Below are positions 50,028 through 58,898 of a stretch of 64,000 nt of DNA, in pieces. Position 1 is the stretch's first letter. Every line of letters starts with the position of its first letter. The position numbers and the translations under genes are program-made. A model generated the notes under the pieces. The model worked only from the letters and a program-made list of their open reading frames with translations. It did no database searches and had not been told where the DNA came from. Source of the DNA: Rhizobiaceae bacterium (lineage in GTDB: Bacteria > Pseudomonadota > Alphaproteobacteria > Rhizobiales > Rhizobiaceae); contig JAEPQK010000001.1 of the NCBI GenBank assembly GCA_017640615.1, positions 310,001 through 374,000 on the forward strand. Direction: 5' to 3'.

Positions 50028-51488
50028 CTACCTCACCGCCGCCAGCAGCGCGGCGAGCATGTTGTCGACCGTCTGCACGAGTTTCGCGGATGCCTGGTAG
50101 CTGTGCTCGAGGTCGAGCAGCAGCGACATTTCCTCATCGATGTTTACGCCGGTGACGTTTGAGAGCGCCTCAGAGGTGCGCATCATCAACGCGCTTTTGT
50201 TTTCGGCCGAGCGCGTGGCGTCGCTGCGAAGCGCCGAAAACCAGCTTGCGGATTCGGTCGAATAGGCGCTGAGGCTCACCGTGCCTGAAATGCCGGCGGT
50301 CGGATCAAAGGCAATCGCGGTGCCGATCTGGGTGTCGAAGCTAAGCAGCAGGTCGGCGTAACTCGCGCCACCGGATGTGTTGTGCACATAGGCCGCGCCG
50401 TTTGCCCCGCCGTCGCGCAGCAATTGCGGGTTGCCGCCGACGGTGGAGTCGTAGGCAGCATTGATGCTGATGACGCGCGCCAGACCATTCTCGAGCGTAC
50501 CGGCAGCCGGCAGGGCAGGGCCGCCCGGCCAGGTGAAGAGGCCGGCGAGATCGGGGTTCACAGCGCTCGGGTCGGTCTCTGCAAACGCGGTGATGAGCCC
50601 GCGCGCAATCTCGTCGAGCTGGGCCTGCAGGCCGCCTGCAACGTCTTCGCGAAGCTGCACGAGTGCTGAAAGTTTACCGGAGCCGCTGGTGTTTGCGCCT
50701 GCACCCGGCGCGAGCGGAACGCCATCGACATAGACCGCGTTGCCGGCTGCACCCGCTGCGTAGCCGGCGGTAGGCGTGAAGCTGATCTGTCGCGGCACTG
50801 TCTCGAACAGAGTGATGCCCGAGGTTGTCGTCAGCATCATGTCGTTGTCGCCGCGCTTGATCGCGGTGATCGGAACGATCTCGGTGATTTTTTTCAGAAG
50901 CGCATCGCGCTGGTCGAGCGCCTCGTTGACGTCCCGGCCGAGCTTGGTACCGCCCACGACTTCGTCATTGGCGGCCTTGAAGTCGGCGAGGAGCGTGTTG
51001 AGATCGGCAATCGTGGAGACGATCTCACGGTCAACGCTGCCGCGATAATTCTGGATGGCATCGGAGCCAGAGTTAAGCGCGTTGACCAGCTGACGTGCAT
51101 TCTCGACGACGTTTTCGGCCACGCTCGAATTGGATGGCGCGGAGCTGTAGGTCTGCAGCGCCGACTGCAGATTGCCAAGAAGGCGCGAGGGGTGGTTGGC
51201 GTTGTTGGAGCCGAACAGATCGATGTCGAGCGTGTTCAGCCCGTTGAGCAATGTGTTCTGCGCCGACCATGAAGAGAGCGCCGACATGTTCTGCCGAAAC
51301 AGCACGTCGTTGGTGCTGCGGCGAATATCCACGATGGATGCGCCGTTGGCGGCGGTGGAAAGCATCGTACCCCGACGTGAATAGTCGGGGTTCGAGGATT
51401 CGGAGATGTTGCGCGAAACAATTGTCGTCTGCCGCTGCGTATTCAATAGCGCGGACTGCGCGATACTCAGAGCTGTAGACAGAGACAT
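50028..51488 (-). CDS. flgK: Hook-associated protein 1, FlgK
   Basis: A 486-residue junction protein between hook and filament. The N-terminus MSLSTALSIAQSALLNTQRQTTIVSRNISESSNPDYSRR and the C-terminus TSEALSNVTGVNIDEEMSLLLDLEHSYQASAKLVQTVDNMLAALL are the usual D0/D1 helices. The middle (about 190-400) is variable and Gly/Ala-rich. It is 33 bases downstream of flgE and directly upstream of flgL. Confidence 0.95.
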   Translation of the reverse strand: MSLSTALSIAQSALLNTQRQTTIVSRNISESSNPDYSRRGTMLSTAANGASIVDIRRSTNDVLFRQNMSALSSWSAQNTLLNGLNTLDIDLFGSNNANHPSRLLGNLQSALQTYSSAPSNSSVAENVVENARQLVNALNSGSDAIQNYRGSVDREIVSTIADLNTLLADFKAANDEVVGGTKLGRDVNEALDQRDALLKKITEIVPITAIKRGDNDMMLTTTSGITLFETVPRQISFTPTAGYAAGAAGNAVYVDGVPLAPGAGANTSGSGKLSALVQLREDVAGGLQAQLDEIARGLITAFAETDPSAVNPDLAGLFTWPGGPALPAAGTLENGLARVISINAAYDSTVGGNPQLLRDGGANGAAYVHNTSGGASYADLLLSFDTQIGTAIAFDPTAGISGTVSLSAYSTESASWFSALRSDATRSAENKSALMMRTSEALSNVTGVNIDEEMSLLLDLEHSYQASAKLVQTVDNMLAALLAAVR

Positions 51489-51521
51489 TTGTTGTTGGCC
51501 TTATGGTCTCCGCGCGACCGT

Positions 51522-52781
51522 TTAGCGCTTCAGATTGACGAGGATGTCCATCAGTTCGGAACCCGTCTGGAACACTTTCGAGTTTGCGGTGTAGCTGCGC
51601 TGCGCCTCGATCATGGAGGTCAGCTCCTGGGCGATATCGACGTTGGAATTCTCCAGTGCGCCAGAAACGATGGAGCCGGCCTTGCCCTCGCTCGGGAAGC
51701 CGAGACGAACGGTGCCGGAGTCTGAGCTCTGGGTGAACACGTTGCCGGGTAGGACCTGCAGGCGGTCCGGCGACTGAACATTGGCCAGCGGCACGCGATA
51801 GAGCGGACGGAACGAACCGTCGCCATACTGGGCGTAGAAGGTACCATCTGGCGCAACCTCGACCACTTCGATCGAGCTTGGCGGGTTGCCGTTTACGAAT
51901 GCATCGAACAGCGTAAAGCCGCTGGCGAGCTGGCTCATGGACGAAAGATCGATGATCGTGTTCTGACCGCCTGGCACCGGAACAGTGATGTCGGTTGCTG
52001 AAAGTCCGTCGAGTTGGCCTGTGCTCGGGTCGAAAGTCAGTGTCTGAGTTGCCAGTGGGCCCGCGCCATAGGGGAAGAAGGTGCTCGGTGCGGCCTGCGA
52101 CTGATCGAAGACCGCGACTTCCCAAGTGTTGGCTGCAGTCTTGGTGAAGTAGAAATCCATCAGGATCTGGTCGCCGAGGTCGTTGTAGGCAACCATTGAG
52201 GTCTTGGCGGAATATTGCGCGGTCGCGGCATTGGCAGAGGGCAGGTTGGCCGGCGCCACAACGGTCGCTGACGACGGCACGTTGGCAGCGAGCCCGCCGG
52301 CCGTGGACGGAGATGCAACCAGCGACGATTCCGAAATGGTGATCGGCTCCAGGCCGTCAAAGCCGTTGGCGGTGACCGTCGGCACGCCGTTTTCGTAGGA
52401 ATACCCCATGAGCTGGAAGCCGGCGGCGTTGACCAGCCGGCCCTCGCCATCGGGAACGAAGGAGCCGGCGCGAGTCAGGAACGGCACGCCGCTGGCATCT
52501 TGCACCACAAAGAAACCCTGACCGCTGACGGCCAGATCGGTCGTGGAGGTGGTGTATTGCAGCACACCCCCGCGCGCGACATCGTTCATGGTGTTGGCGG
52601 TAACGCCACCAGAGGCATAAGTGCCGCCGCTGGAGGGAATAACGAGCGTGGAAAATTCGGATTTTGCGCGCTTGTAGCCAGTGGTGCTGGAGTTGGCGAT
52701 GTTGTCAGCCACCGTGCTCAATCGGGTGGCCTGCGCCGACATGCCGGAAACGCCGGTCCGCATCATGCCATATAGGCTCAT
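51522..52781 (-). CDS. flgE: Flagellar hook protein FlgE
   Basis: A 419-residue protein that builds the hook. The N-terminus SLYGMMRTGVSGMSAQATRLSTVADNIANSSTTGYKR and C-terminus ENSNVDIAQELTSMIEAQRSYTANSKVFQTGSELMDILVNLKR are the standard rod/hook core helices. The central part is the hook-specific D1/D2 region. A GAGGAG ribosome binding site precedes the ATG. It is the first gene after ftcR, with a hairpin between them, and is a known direct target of FtcR/Rem in Brucella and Sinorhizobium. Confidence 0.96.
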   Translation of the reverse strand: MSLYGMMRTGVSGMSAQATRLSTVADNIANSSTTGYKRAKSEFSTLVIPSSGGTYASGGVTANTMNDVARGGVLQYTTSTTDLAVSGQGFFVVQDASGVPFLTRAGSFVPDGEGRLVNAAGFQLMGYSYENGVPTVTANGFDGLEPITISESSLVASPSTAGGLAANVPSSATVVAPANLPSANAATAQYSAKTSMVAYNDLGDQILMDFYFTKTAANTWEVAVFDQSQAAPSTFFPYGAGPLATQTLTFDPSTGQLDGLSATDITVPVPGGQNTIIDLSSMSQLASGFTLFDAFVNGNPPSSIEVVEVAPDGTFYAQYGDGSFRPLYRVPLANVQSPDRLQVLPGNVFTQSSDSGTVRLGFPSEGKAGSIVSGALENSNVDIAQELTSMIEAQRSYTANSKVFQTGSELMDILVNLKR

Positions 52782-52872
52782 AGCCTTTTCTCCTCGTTCT
52801 CCTGGCCAAGTGACATGAGAATATCGGAGCTGACTTGCGCGAGGCTGGCCTTACCAATCATTAAGGATTGTG

Positions 52873-52898
52873 GCGGCGGCATCGTCGAGCGCCGCCGC
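52873..52898 (-). terminator. Hairpin between ftcR and flgE
   Basis: GCGGCGGC and GCCGCCGC form a perfect 8-bp stem with a ten-base loop, about 10 bases after the ftcR stop on the minus strand. There is no T run. It may slow or partly end transcription before flgE. Confidence 0.4.
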
Positions 52899-52907
52899 TG
52901 GTCCATC

Positions 52908-53576
52908 TCAGCCGACCAGGCGGTAGCCGAGGAAGCGCTTGGAATCGATCGGGTCATGCCCGAGGCGGTCGCGGAGCTTCTTGCGCAGCTTGCTGATGTG
53001 GCTCTCGACCACATTTTCTTCGACCTCGTCGTCGAAAATTCCGTATATCGCGTTGAAAACCTGTGTTTTCGTGACGCGGCGTCCGCTGTTGGACGCCAGA
53101 TATTCCAGGATGCGGCGCTCGCGGCGTGGCAGCGGCATGGGTTCGCCGGCAATCTCGGGGTCGCGCCCGTCGCTGAAAACCCGCATTTCGCCAATTGTAG
53201 TCGAACGATCCATCTCAGCTGCGCGGCGGCGAATTGCCGAAATGCGCGCGAGGATTTCGCGGATATGCACCGGCTTGCGCACGACATCGTCGACGCCGGA
53301 ATCGAAAAGCCTGAGTGTGTTTTCCAGCGAGTTCTGCTCGGCAAGCGCAATGATCGGAGCATCCGAGCGGTTGCGCAGCTTTTTCGGTGAAACCGTTTCA
53401 CCTGGACACTGGCCGATGAGGAAAGCGTTGACGGCGCTCAGATCATCGTCTGCCGCACTTTCGACCCAATCGTCGAATTCGCTTGGTCCGAAACTGGCGC
53501 TAGCCACCCCCTCACGACCAAAAAGCGAATTATATCCCTCTTTTACGAGATCACGCTCGTCCACAATAACTATCAT
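52908..53576 (-). CDS. ftcR: Flagellar transcriptional regulator FtcR (Rem), OmpR family
   Basis: A 222-residue activator of class II/III flagellar genes in rhizobia and Brucella. The N-terminal receiver-like domain starts [23 protein letters not shown]. The beta-3 strand reads AVNAFLIGQ, so the usual phospho-acceptor Asp is Gly55; the domain is probably not phosphorylated in the normal way. The C-terminal winged helix is [72 protein letters not shown]. It probably binds upstream of flgE and other operons. Its own promoter region holds a 20-bp palindrome and a TTAACCAT box. Confidence 0.94.
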   Translation of the reverse strand: MIVIVDERDLVKEGYNSLFGREGVASASFGPSEFDDWVESAADDDLSAVNAFLIGQCPGETVSPKKLRNRSDAPIIALAEQNSLENTLRLFDSGVDDVVRKPVHIREILARISAIRRRAAEMDRSTTIGEMRVFSDGRDPEIAGEPMPLPRRERRILEYLASNSGRRVTKTQVFNAIYGIFDDEVEENVVESHISKLRKKLRDRLGHDPIDSKRFLGYRLVG

Positions 53577-53730
53577 CGGCCGCCCTCCGAATCAGTTGCC
53601 CAATATGTTAGGGAATGGGTAACCGTCGGCACGAATCGCGGACAACCACCGAAATCTTACATGTCATTTTTGGGGAGGCAGGGCGAGGCGCCCGCCAACC
53701 TGATCGGTTAGGTCCAAGCCATTGCACATT

Positions 53731-53738
53731 ATGGTTAA
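53731..53738 (-). promoter_or_regulatory. TTAACCAT (CtrA-like) box upstream of ftcR
   Basis: TTAACCAT on the minus strand, about 155 bases before the ftcR start. It matches the short form of CtrA-binding motif described in alphaproteobacteria. The same 8-mer is found in the same orientation before the outer membrane protein gene (2945-2952) and the DUF882 gene (17071-17078). Confidence 0.35.
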
Positions 53739-53770
53739 TTCGCTGCGCGCGCGAATGCACTGAGCGGCTA

Positions 53771-53790
53771 TCGTAAGTCCAGACTTACGA
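53771..53790. promoter_or_regulatory. Perfect 20-bp palindrome between the transglycosylase gene and ftcR
   Basis: TCGTAAGTC-CA-GACTTACGA has perfect 9-bp arms around a two-base centre. It starts four bases after the transglycosylase stop codon and about 195 bases before the ftcR start. The short centre and absence of a T run favour a dimer-binding operator over a terminator. Confidence 0.5.
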
Positions 53791-53794
53791 AATA

Positions 53795-54361
53795 TCAGTT
53801 TTCATCGATGCAAAAATTGCGGGCCTGGGGAGTCCAGCGGCCGAAACCCGTCGCAACGAGGTTCGCGATTACCCGGCAAATATATCGCTTTTGGGCCGGG
53901 TCATTGTTTGGCCCTGCGTGGTAGCGAGCGACAGCCATGGACCATGTTTCATGTTTGCCGCGCAGGCGCTTCAAAAATCGCGCTGCATAGTCGACGTTCC
54001 GTGCCGGGTCGAGCATTTCGCGCGGACTGCGGAACTGATCGCCATGGTAGTGATGGTTGATCTGCATGCAGCCGAGATCGATCAGTTTCTTTCCGTCGCT
54101 GCGCGCCTTGTTGAACTCGTTCAGCGCCTCGGTGGCGGAACGCGGGAAGACCGAGCGGCCTTCAATGTTGAGCGCGTAAGGGTAGAGGCTGCCCTTGCGC
54201 CCGGTTTCGGTAAGCCCGACGGCATAAAGGATTGCCGGGGGAATATCATAGCGTGCCGCGGCGCCTGCGATGTGGCGCTCGCACACATTCGCGCCTGCGG
54301 CCGAGGCCAGCGCGGTGGCGCTAAATGTAAAGGCCGCCGCCAGCAGGGTCGGAAGCTTCAT
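53795..54361 (-). CDS. Flagellar lytic transglycosylase (SLT family)
   Basis: A 188-residue exported enzyme. The signal peptide is KLPTLLAAAFTFSATALASAAGA. The SLT domain has IPPAILYAVGLTETGRKG with the catalytic Glu in the place of the usual ES motif, LNEFNKARSDGKKLIDLGCMQINHHYHGDQF and VARYHAGPNND. It probably cuts peptidoglycan to let the rod through, since the FlgJ-type protein here lacks a muramidase domain. The ATG at 54361 lies within the end of fliK (41-base overlap), and the frame is open further upstream. It is the last gene of the motB-motC-fliK run. Confidence 0.88.
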   Translation of the reverse strand: MKLPTLLAAAFTFSATALASAAGANVCERHIAGAAARYDIPPAILYAVGLTETGRKGSLYPYALNIEGRSVFPRSATEALNEFNKARSDGKKLIDLGCMQINHHYHGDQFRSPREMLDPARNVDYAARFLKRLRGKHETWSMAVARYHAGPNNDPAQKRYICRVIANLVATGFGRWTPQARNFCIDEN

Positions 54362-55658
54362 TGCCCTGTCCGCGCGCTGACGCGCCACCCTGTTGCTGAT
54401 TGCCTCGTCCAGAATTCTCGCTCTGGCCCTCGCCGCGCCCTTGCTCGGATTGCGCAAACTGGTCTTCGCGGCCGCCACTGTTTTGCTGCGTGCCCGAGTT
54501 GGCTTGCGACTGCTGAACCGTCACTCGGTCGACCTCGATGCCCATGCCGCGCAGGGCGGAGACGATGGAGTCGGAATCCGTTGTCAGCCGCTGTCGAGCC
54601 TCGGCGTTTTCAACGGTGATCTCGATCGACAGCTGGCCCTCGGAGCCGGAAATGCGCGCAGTCACCGTGCCGAGCTCGATCGGCTGGAGCTGGATATTGA
54701 GCGTGGTCACCATGCCGGGTTTCGCAGCGGCATTTGCCTGCAGCGAAGCGCCCACGGCTGCCTCGGCACGTGTTGCAGATGACAGGCCTTGTGCGAGTTG
54801 CTCCGTCAACGCTGTCACAGTTTGCGTCAGGCCCTGAACCGGGGCGTGTGCAGTGTGCTGCGACAGCACCGTTACTCCGGAGATGCGGTTGCCGTTCTGC
54901 GCCTGGGCAGGTTGCGGGGCTCTTTGCTCGCGCCCGCCATTGCGCCTGTCGCCATCGTGCTCGCCGGCATCCGCGCCGCCATCCGCTTCGGCGCTTTGGC
55001 TGACAGCGCCTGTCGCGGCGGATGCCTGTTGCGCGTTCTGGTTCTGCTGCGAGCTCTCGGCGCGTTGGTTGGCGACCGGCTGCGGACGGGTTTCGGTTGC
55101 GATCGCTGCGCCCGTAGCCACTTGCGCCGTCTGCCTGGCCGGCTGCGCGATATCGCCATCCGCATCAGCCTCTGCCTTGGCCGCGATGCGGGTCGCGGTC
55201 CGGCCTTCTGCTTCTTCCCCACGTTCGGCCTGCACTGTCTGCGCCTTGGCCGTGGGCACAACGGCAGCGGATTGGATCGCGACTTCAGGTACCTTGTCAT
55301 GCAAGGTCGGCGCCACAACGTCGGTGTCGGTCGGTTTTTCCTCGCCCTCAGCCGCTGTTTCGCCCTCCGGCTGCGCCTCGGCTTCTTCCTTCTCGCCCAA
55401 ACCTACGGCATCTTTGCCAACGCCGGTGGCGGTCTTGTTCATGAGCTGGTGGTAACGGGTCCATACTGACCGGTTATCCGCCGCTTCGCCCTTTTCGGCT
55501 GTGGCTTCGCCCTTCGCTTTCGGGGCGGTGCCTTCGGCATCGTCTTTCAGCAACGTGTTGAATTTGCCGCCAGCATCGTCGGACGTGTCGGCCTTGCGGT
55601 CGGCGCGGCTGATCCCGGGCTTGACGGCGGTTTCTGAGGATAAAACGGACAAACTCAT
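54321..55658 (-). CDS. fliK: Hook-length control protein FliK (MotD)
   Basis: A 445-residue, secreted molecular ruler first called MotD in Sinorhizobium. The N-terminal two-thirds is low-complexity, rich in Ala, Glu and Gln, as in other FliK proteins. The conserved Flg_hook domain (about 315-385) reads GMVTTLNIQLQPIELGTVTARISGSEGQLSIEITVENAEARQRLTTDSDSIVSALRGMGIEVDRVTV. A Gln/Gly/Ser-rich tail follows. The start overlaps motC by four bases. It switches export from hook to filament proteins through FlhB, which is not in the window. Confidence 0.9.
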   Translation of the reverse strand: MSLSVLSSETAVKPGISRADRKADTSDDAGGKFNTLLKDDAEGTAPKAKGEATAEKGEAADNRSVWTRYHQLMNKTATGVGKDAVGLGEKEEAEAQPEGETAAEGEEKPTDTDVVAPTLHDKVPEVAIQSAAVVPTAKAQTVQAERGEEAEGRTATRIAAKAEADADGDIAQPARQTAQVATGAAIATETRPQPVANQRAESSQQNQNAQQASAATGAVSQSAEADGGADAGEHDGDRRNGGREQRAPQPAQAQNGNRISGVTVLSQHTAHAPVQGLTQTVTALTEQLAQGLSSATRAEAAVGASLQANAAAKPGMVTTLNIQLQPIELGTVTARISGSEGQLSIEITVENAEARQRLTTDSDSIVSALRGMGIEVDRVTVQQSQANSGTQQNSGGREDQFAQSEQGRGEGQSENSGRGNQQQGGASARGQGNEASDPAGGGLYI

Positions 55659-56905
55659 TTCTTCGGTCCCTGAAGCATGTCGTCAATCGATTGAAGCTTG
55701 CTGCGCATATCGGCAATGAATGCGTCGCTTTCGTCCGGCTCGGCAGGCGTTTCCGCCATCTCGGTAGGCGCGGGCGTCTGAGGTGTGTCCGGCTCGTTGG
55801 CCAGCGGCATGAGATCATCATCTGCTTCAAGCGCCGCCGATTGCGGGGCAGGAGCCTCCGGCACCGTTTTCGTTTCGGGGAGGACCGAAACTTCGTCGAG
55901 CACCTGAAACGCCGCATCGAGCAGCATGCGGTCACCTGCTGAAAGCCGGCGGCTGTCGATGGACTGCAGGCGCGCTCTGACAACATCCACGTCGTCGGTC
56001 GTAACAGTCGCAACGGTGGAGTAGAGGATCGCACGCGGATCGTCCTCGGTGCCGACTTCAACGGCGAGGTTCTCCAGCCCGGCGCGAGCGAATTGCAGCA
56101 AATCGGTCATCTGGTCGATTGCCGCGCGTCGCGCCAACCGCAGATAAATCACCTTGCCCTGTTCGCGGTTCATGCCCGCGATCACCTCGGCAACGCTGTC
56201 GAGGTCGATCCCGTCGCCGAACTCCGTCACGCCATCGACAAAGGCATCGGCAAACTGGCTGGCGTAGGGCGAGGCAAGAAAGCGGCGCACATATTGTTCG
56301 CAGGCGCGCAGAAAGCGCGGAATGTCTTTTTGCGAAACCGAAAGGGTGATCGAGCGGCGCAGTGCGGCTTCTTCGACAAGAGTTCCCGGCCCGATGATGC
56401 GGGCCAAGTCAAGATAGGCCAGGCTCTGCTGCGGGTTGTCCGCAGCCACGATCGATCCCTTGATGAGTGCCAGAAACGCCGCAACCTCAGTTTCGATTTC
56501 GCGCGGATCGACATCCTTGAGCGCCATGGCTGCGTCGGCGTGCTGACCACGCAAATATTCGATGATGCCTGTGCTGACACGCGCGTCGGTACCGTCAAGT
56601 TTGAGCCGCGTGACGATTGATGCGACGGTGCGTGGGTTGCCGCCGCTCATGGCGTAGACGAGCAAGGCACGGAAATTGCGCTTGTCATCGTAGTCCGCAG
56701 TACTCGTTGCTTTCAGCCGGCCGTCGATCAACTCGATCAGCTTGCGCTGCATGGGCAGCGCGGCGTGGTCGCCATCGGCGATGCGGTCCTGCAGGAGCTG
56801 CAGCGAGCGTACCATCTGATATGGCTCCAGCTCCGCATGCGCAGTGGAGGCGGCGAAGGTCATCGCCGCCGTCATGGTCAGCAGATTGCGCGCCGGTCTC
56901 ATCAT
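55655..56905 (-). CDS. motC: Periplasmic motility protein MotC
   Basis: A 416-residue exported protein found only in rhizobia and relatives, where it binds MotB and is needed for stator function. The signal peptide is TMTAAMTFAASTAHA. The helical body includes VRSLQLLQDRIADGDHAALPMQRKLIELIDGRL and PREIETEVAAFLALIKGSIVAADNPQQSLAYLDLARIIGPGTLVEEAALRRSI; the C-terminal 80 residues are acidic and Pro-rich. It overlaps both motB (upstream) and fliK (downstream) by four bases, so expression is tightly linked. Confidence 0.94.
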   Translation of the reverse strand: MMRPARNLLTMTAAMTFAASTAHAELEPYQMVRSLQLLQDRIADGDHAALPMQRKLIELIDGRLKATSTADYDDKRNFRALLVYAMSGGNPRTVASIVTRLKLDGTDARVSTGIIEYLRGQHADAAMALKDVDPREIETEVAAFLALIKGSIVAADNPQQSLAYLDLARIIGPGTLVEEAALRRSITLSVSQKDIPRFLRACEQYVRRFLASPYASQFADAFVDGVTEFGDGIDLDSVAEVIAGMNREQGKVIYLRLARRAAIDQMTDLLQFARAGLENLAVEVGTEDDPRAILYSTVATVTTDDVDVVRARLQSIDSRRLSAGDRMLLDAAFQVLDEVSVLPETKTVPEAPAPQSAALEADDDLMPLANEPDTPQTPAPTEMAETPAEPDESDAFIADMRSKLQSIDDMLQGPKK

Positions 56906-58272
56906 CCGCGCGTCTCGAGCAGGATTTCAATGCGGCGATTGACGCTGGCGAACGGATCGCCGGGGATTTTCAATTTCCGGTCGGCATAACCTGCCACGCC
57001 ACTCACACGCTGCTCGTCGAGCCCGCCGCGCACCAGCATGTAATAGGTAGCGTGGGCGCGCGCGGTCGAGAGGCGCCAGTTGTCATAGCCGTCGCCGGCA
57101 AAGGGCCTCCCGTCCGTGTGGCCGTTGATGACGACGTTGCCGTTGTGTGCGCGCAGCGTCTGGCCGATGCCCGCCATTGCGAGCACCAGGTTGCGGCGAG
57201 GGATCGCCGAGCCGATCTCAAACATGCCGTCCTGGAAATTGTCAGCCACCGAAATCAGCACGCCGGTTTCGGTGGGCGTGACGGAGATACCGTCTTGCGA
57301 GATGCCACCGAGTGCCTGGGCGATTTCCTCGCGGATATCCTCGGCCATAGCCTCCAGCTTCTGCGTCTCGGCGGCCTTCTGCTTTTCGGATTCTGCTTCG
57401 AGCTCGGCGCGCAGCTTCTCTACGTCGTCAGCGTAACCCGGTGCTACCTCGGCGGGCGTTTCGGGCTTCTCCGCAGGTTCTTCGGGCAGCAGGCCGGGCA
57501 ACCGGTTGCTGTCGGTGATCTCGGCAACGACCTCTTCGAGCGTCGAGTCAGTTTCACCCTGCACATCGTAGTTCGGTGCGAATGGATCGTCGTCGATGGC
57601 CGCATGTTCGGGCGGCGGCTGTAAAAGATCAGCCGCGATCGGACCCTCAGGCAGGGAGGGCCTGGCGCTTTCCTCGCTGGCTTCGGGTACCTCGATCTGG
57701 CTGGTCCAGAAGTCGGGCGCAAACGGGTCCCGGTAGGATTCGCCGCCCTGCGCACCGTTGGAGGGGCCGGCGTCGCTGGCGCCGCCATCACCGCGCATGG
57801 AGATGTTCTGCAGGGCTTCGGTTTCACCGGCGATCTCGGACAGCACTGCGTAGGGGTCGGCGAAAAGTTCGTCCTCGGTGTGCTGCGCGATGTTCTGCTT
57901 TTCGGTTGTGACGTCTTCTTCCGCAGTTTCGGGCGAAGTCATACGCGTACCGACCGCGTTTTCGGCTGCGGGGCTGCGCTCGGCTTCGCCGGTCACACTG
58001 GAGGATTCGGGGCCCTTGTCGAGATCGCCGATGCCCTTGCGCGCGGTGTTGCGGTCAACCAGCTTCACCGGGTTGAAGTAGCTGGCCAGTGCGGCGCGTG
58101 TCTGCTCATTGGCCGCGTTGATCAGCCACATAACCAGGAAGAAGCACATCATGGCCGTCATGAAGTCGGCGAACGCGATCTTCCAGACACCGCCATGGTG
58201 GCCGTCATCGTCGTCCATATTGCCGCGGCGGACGATGATGATTTCCTGTTTGCCCTCGTCGTCGGCCTTCAT
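56902..58272 (-). CDS. motB: Flagellar motor stator protein MotB, long form
   Basis: A 456-residue proton-channel stator protein. The membrane helix AFADFMTAMMCFFLVMWLI contains the proton-binding Asp36, followed by the plug helix. The C-terminal OmpA-like domain (about 365-456) has NVVINGHTDGRPFAGDGYDNWRLSTARAHATYYMLVRGGLDEQRVSGVAGYADRKL and binds peptidoglycan. Between them is an acidic, disordered linker of more than 200 residues, much longer than in E. coli MotB and typical of rhizobia. motA is not in the window. It overlaps the FliH-like gene and motC. Confidence 0.95.
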   Translation of the reverse strand: MKADDEGKQEIIIVRRGNMDDDDGHHGGVWKIAFADFMTAMMCFFLVMWLINAANEQTRAALASYFNPVKLVDRNTARKGIGDLDKGPESSSVTGEAERSPAAENAVGTRMTSPETAEEDVTTEKQNIAQHTEDELFADPYAVLSEIAGETEALQNISMRGDGGASDAGPSNGAQGGESYRDPFAPDFWTSQIEVPEASEESARPSLPEGPIAADLLQPPPEHAAIDDDPFAPNYDVQGETDSTLEEVVAEITDSNRLPGLLPEEPAEKPETPAEVAPGYADDVEKLRAELEAESEKQKAAETQKLEAMAEDIREEIAQALGGISQDGISVTPTETGVLISVADNFQDGMFEIGSAIPRRNLVLAMAGIGQTLRAHNGNVVINGHTDGRPFAGDGYDNWRLSTARAHATYYMLVRGGLDEQRVSGVAGYADRKLKIPGDPFASVNRRIEILLETRG

Positions 58273-58898
58273 GCCATGATCTCCGCTAGCGCGGCGGACC
58301 AGTCGGACAATCGCGTCTCAAAAAGTGCGTCGTCTATCGCGACCGTCAGGTCCAGATCGCTGGTTTCGGAATATTCAACCTGCTCGGCGGTCTTGCCGAG
58401 CCGCGACTGCAGGGTTTCAAAAAGGGAAAGTGGACCATGGACGCGGATTGTCACCGCCTCCCGGTCTTTCACCGCCTTGCCAATCTCTTCTGCCAGCGAC
58501 GCGACAGCCATTTCCTGCACGCTTTCGGTAAGCGAGATGCCCAGTATGCGTGCCACGACCGACGACGTAAGCTCGACAAGCCGCGCTTCCATTTCCCCGA
58601 AACGGGTCGTGATCAGGTCGCCTGCACGTTCGCCGATTTCGGCCTGCAGCCGGGCGATTTCCTGAGAATGCGCTTCGCGCAATGCATCGATTTCGGCGGC
58701 GTGCTCGGCTTTGAGCTTTTCTGCGAGATCGGCAGTTGCAGCGGCGACCGCATCCTCGATTGCAGTCGAATTCGGCATCGGGACGGGTGCGACGACCGGC
58801 TGCGGCACAGGTGCCGTTGCGGCGGCCGGCATCTTCTTTTCGAGCAGAACGGCGCTGCCGAAATCCTTCAACACGTCGGCAAGGGCTGGCGCGACCAT
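58269..58898 (-). CDS. fliH: FliH-like flagellar assembly protein
   Basis: A 209-residue cytoplasmic protein. A Pro/Ala-rich start precedes a coiled coil (AVAAATADLAEKLKAEHAAEIDALREAHSQEIARLQAEI). The C-terminal part (AVTIRVHGPLSLFETLQSRLGKTAEQVEYSETSDLDLTVAIDDALFETRLSDWSAALAEIM) follows the FliH/YscL pattern. FliH regulates the export ATPase FliI, which is not encoded here. Its ATG shares one base with the fliF stop (TGATG), and its stop overlaps motB. Confidence 0.82.
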   Translation of the reverse strand: MVAPALADVLKDFGSAVLLEKKMPAAATAPVPQPVVAPVPMPNSTAIEDAVAAATADLAEKLKAEHAAEIDALREAHSQEIARLQAEIGERAGDLITTRFGEMEARLVELTSSVVARILGISLTESVQEMAVASLAEEIGKAVKDREAVTIRVHGPLSLFETLQSRLGKTAEQVEYSETSDLDLTVAIDDALFETRLSDWSAALAEIMA

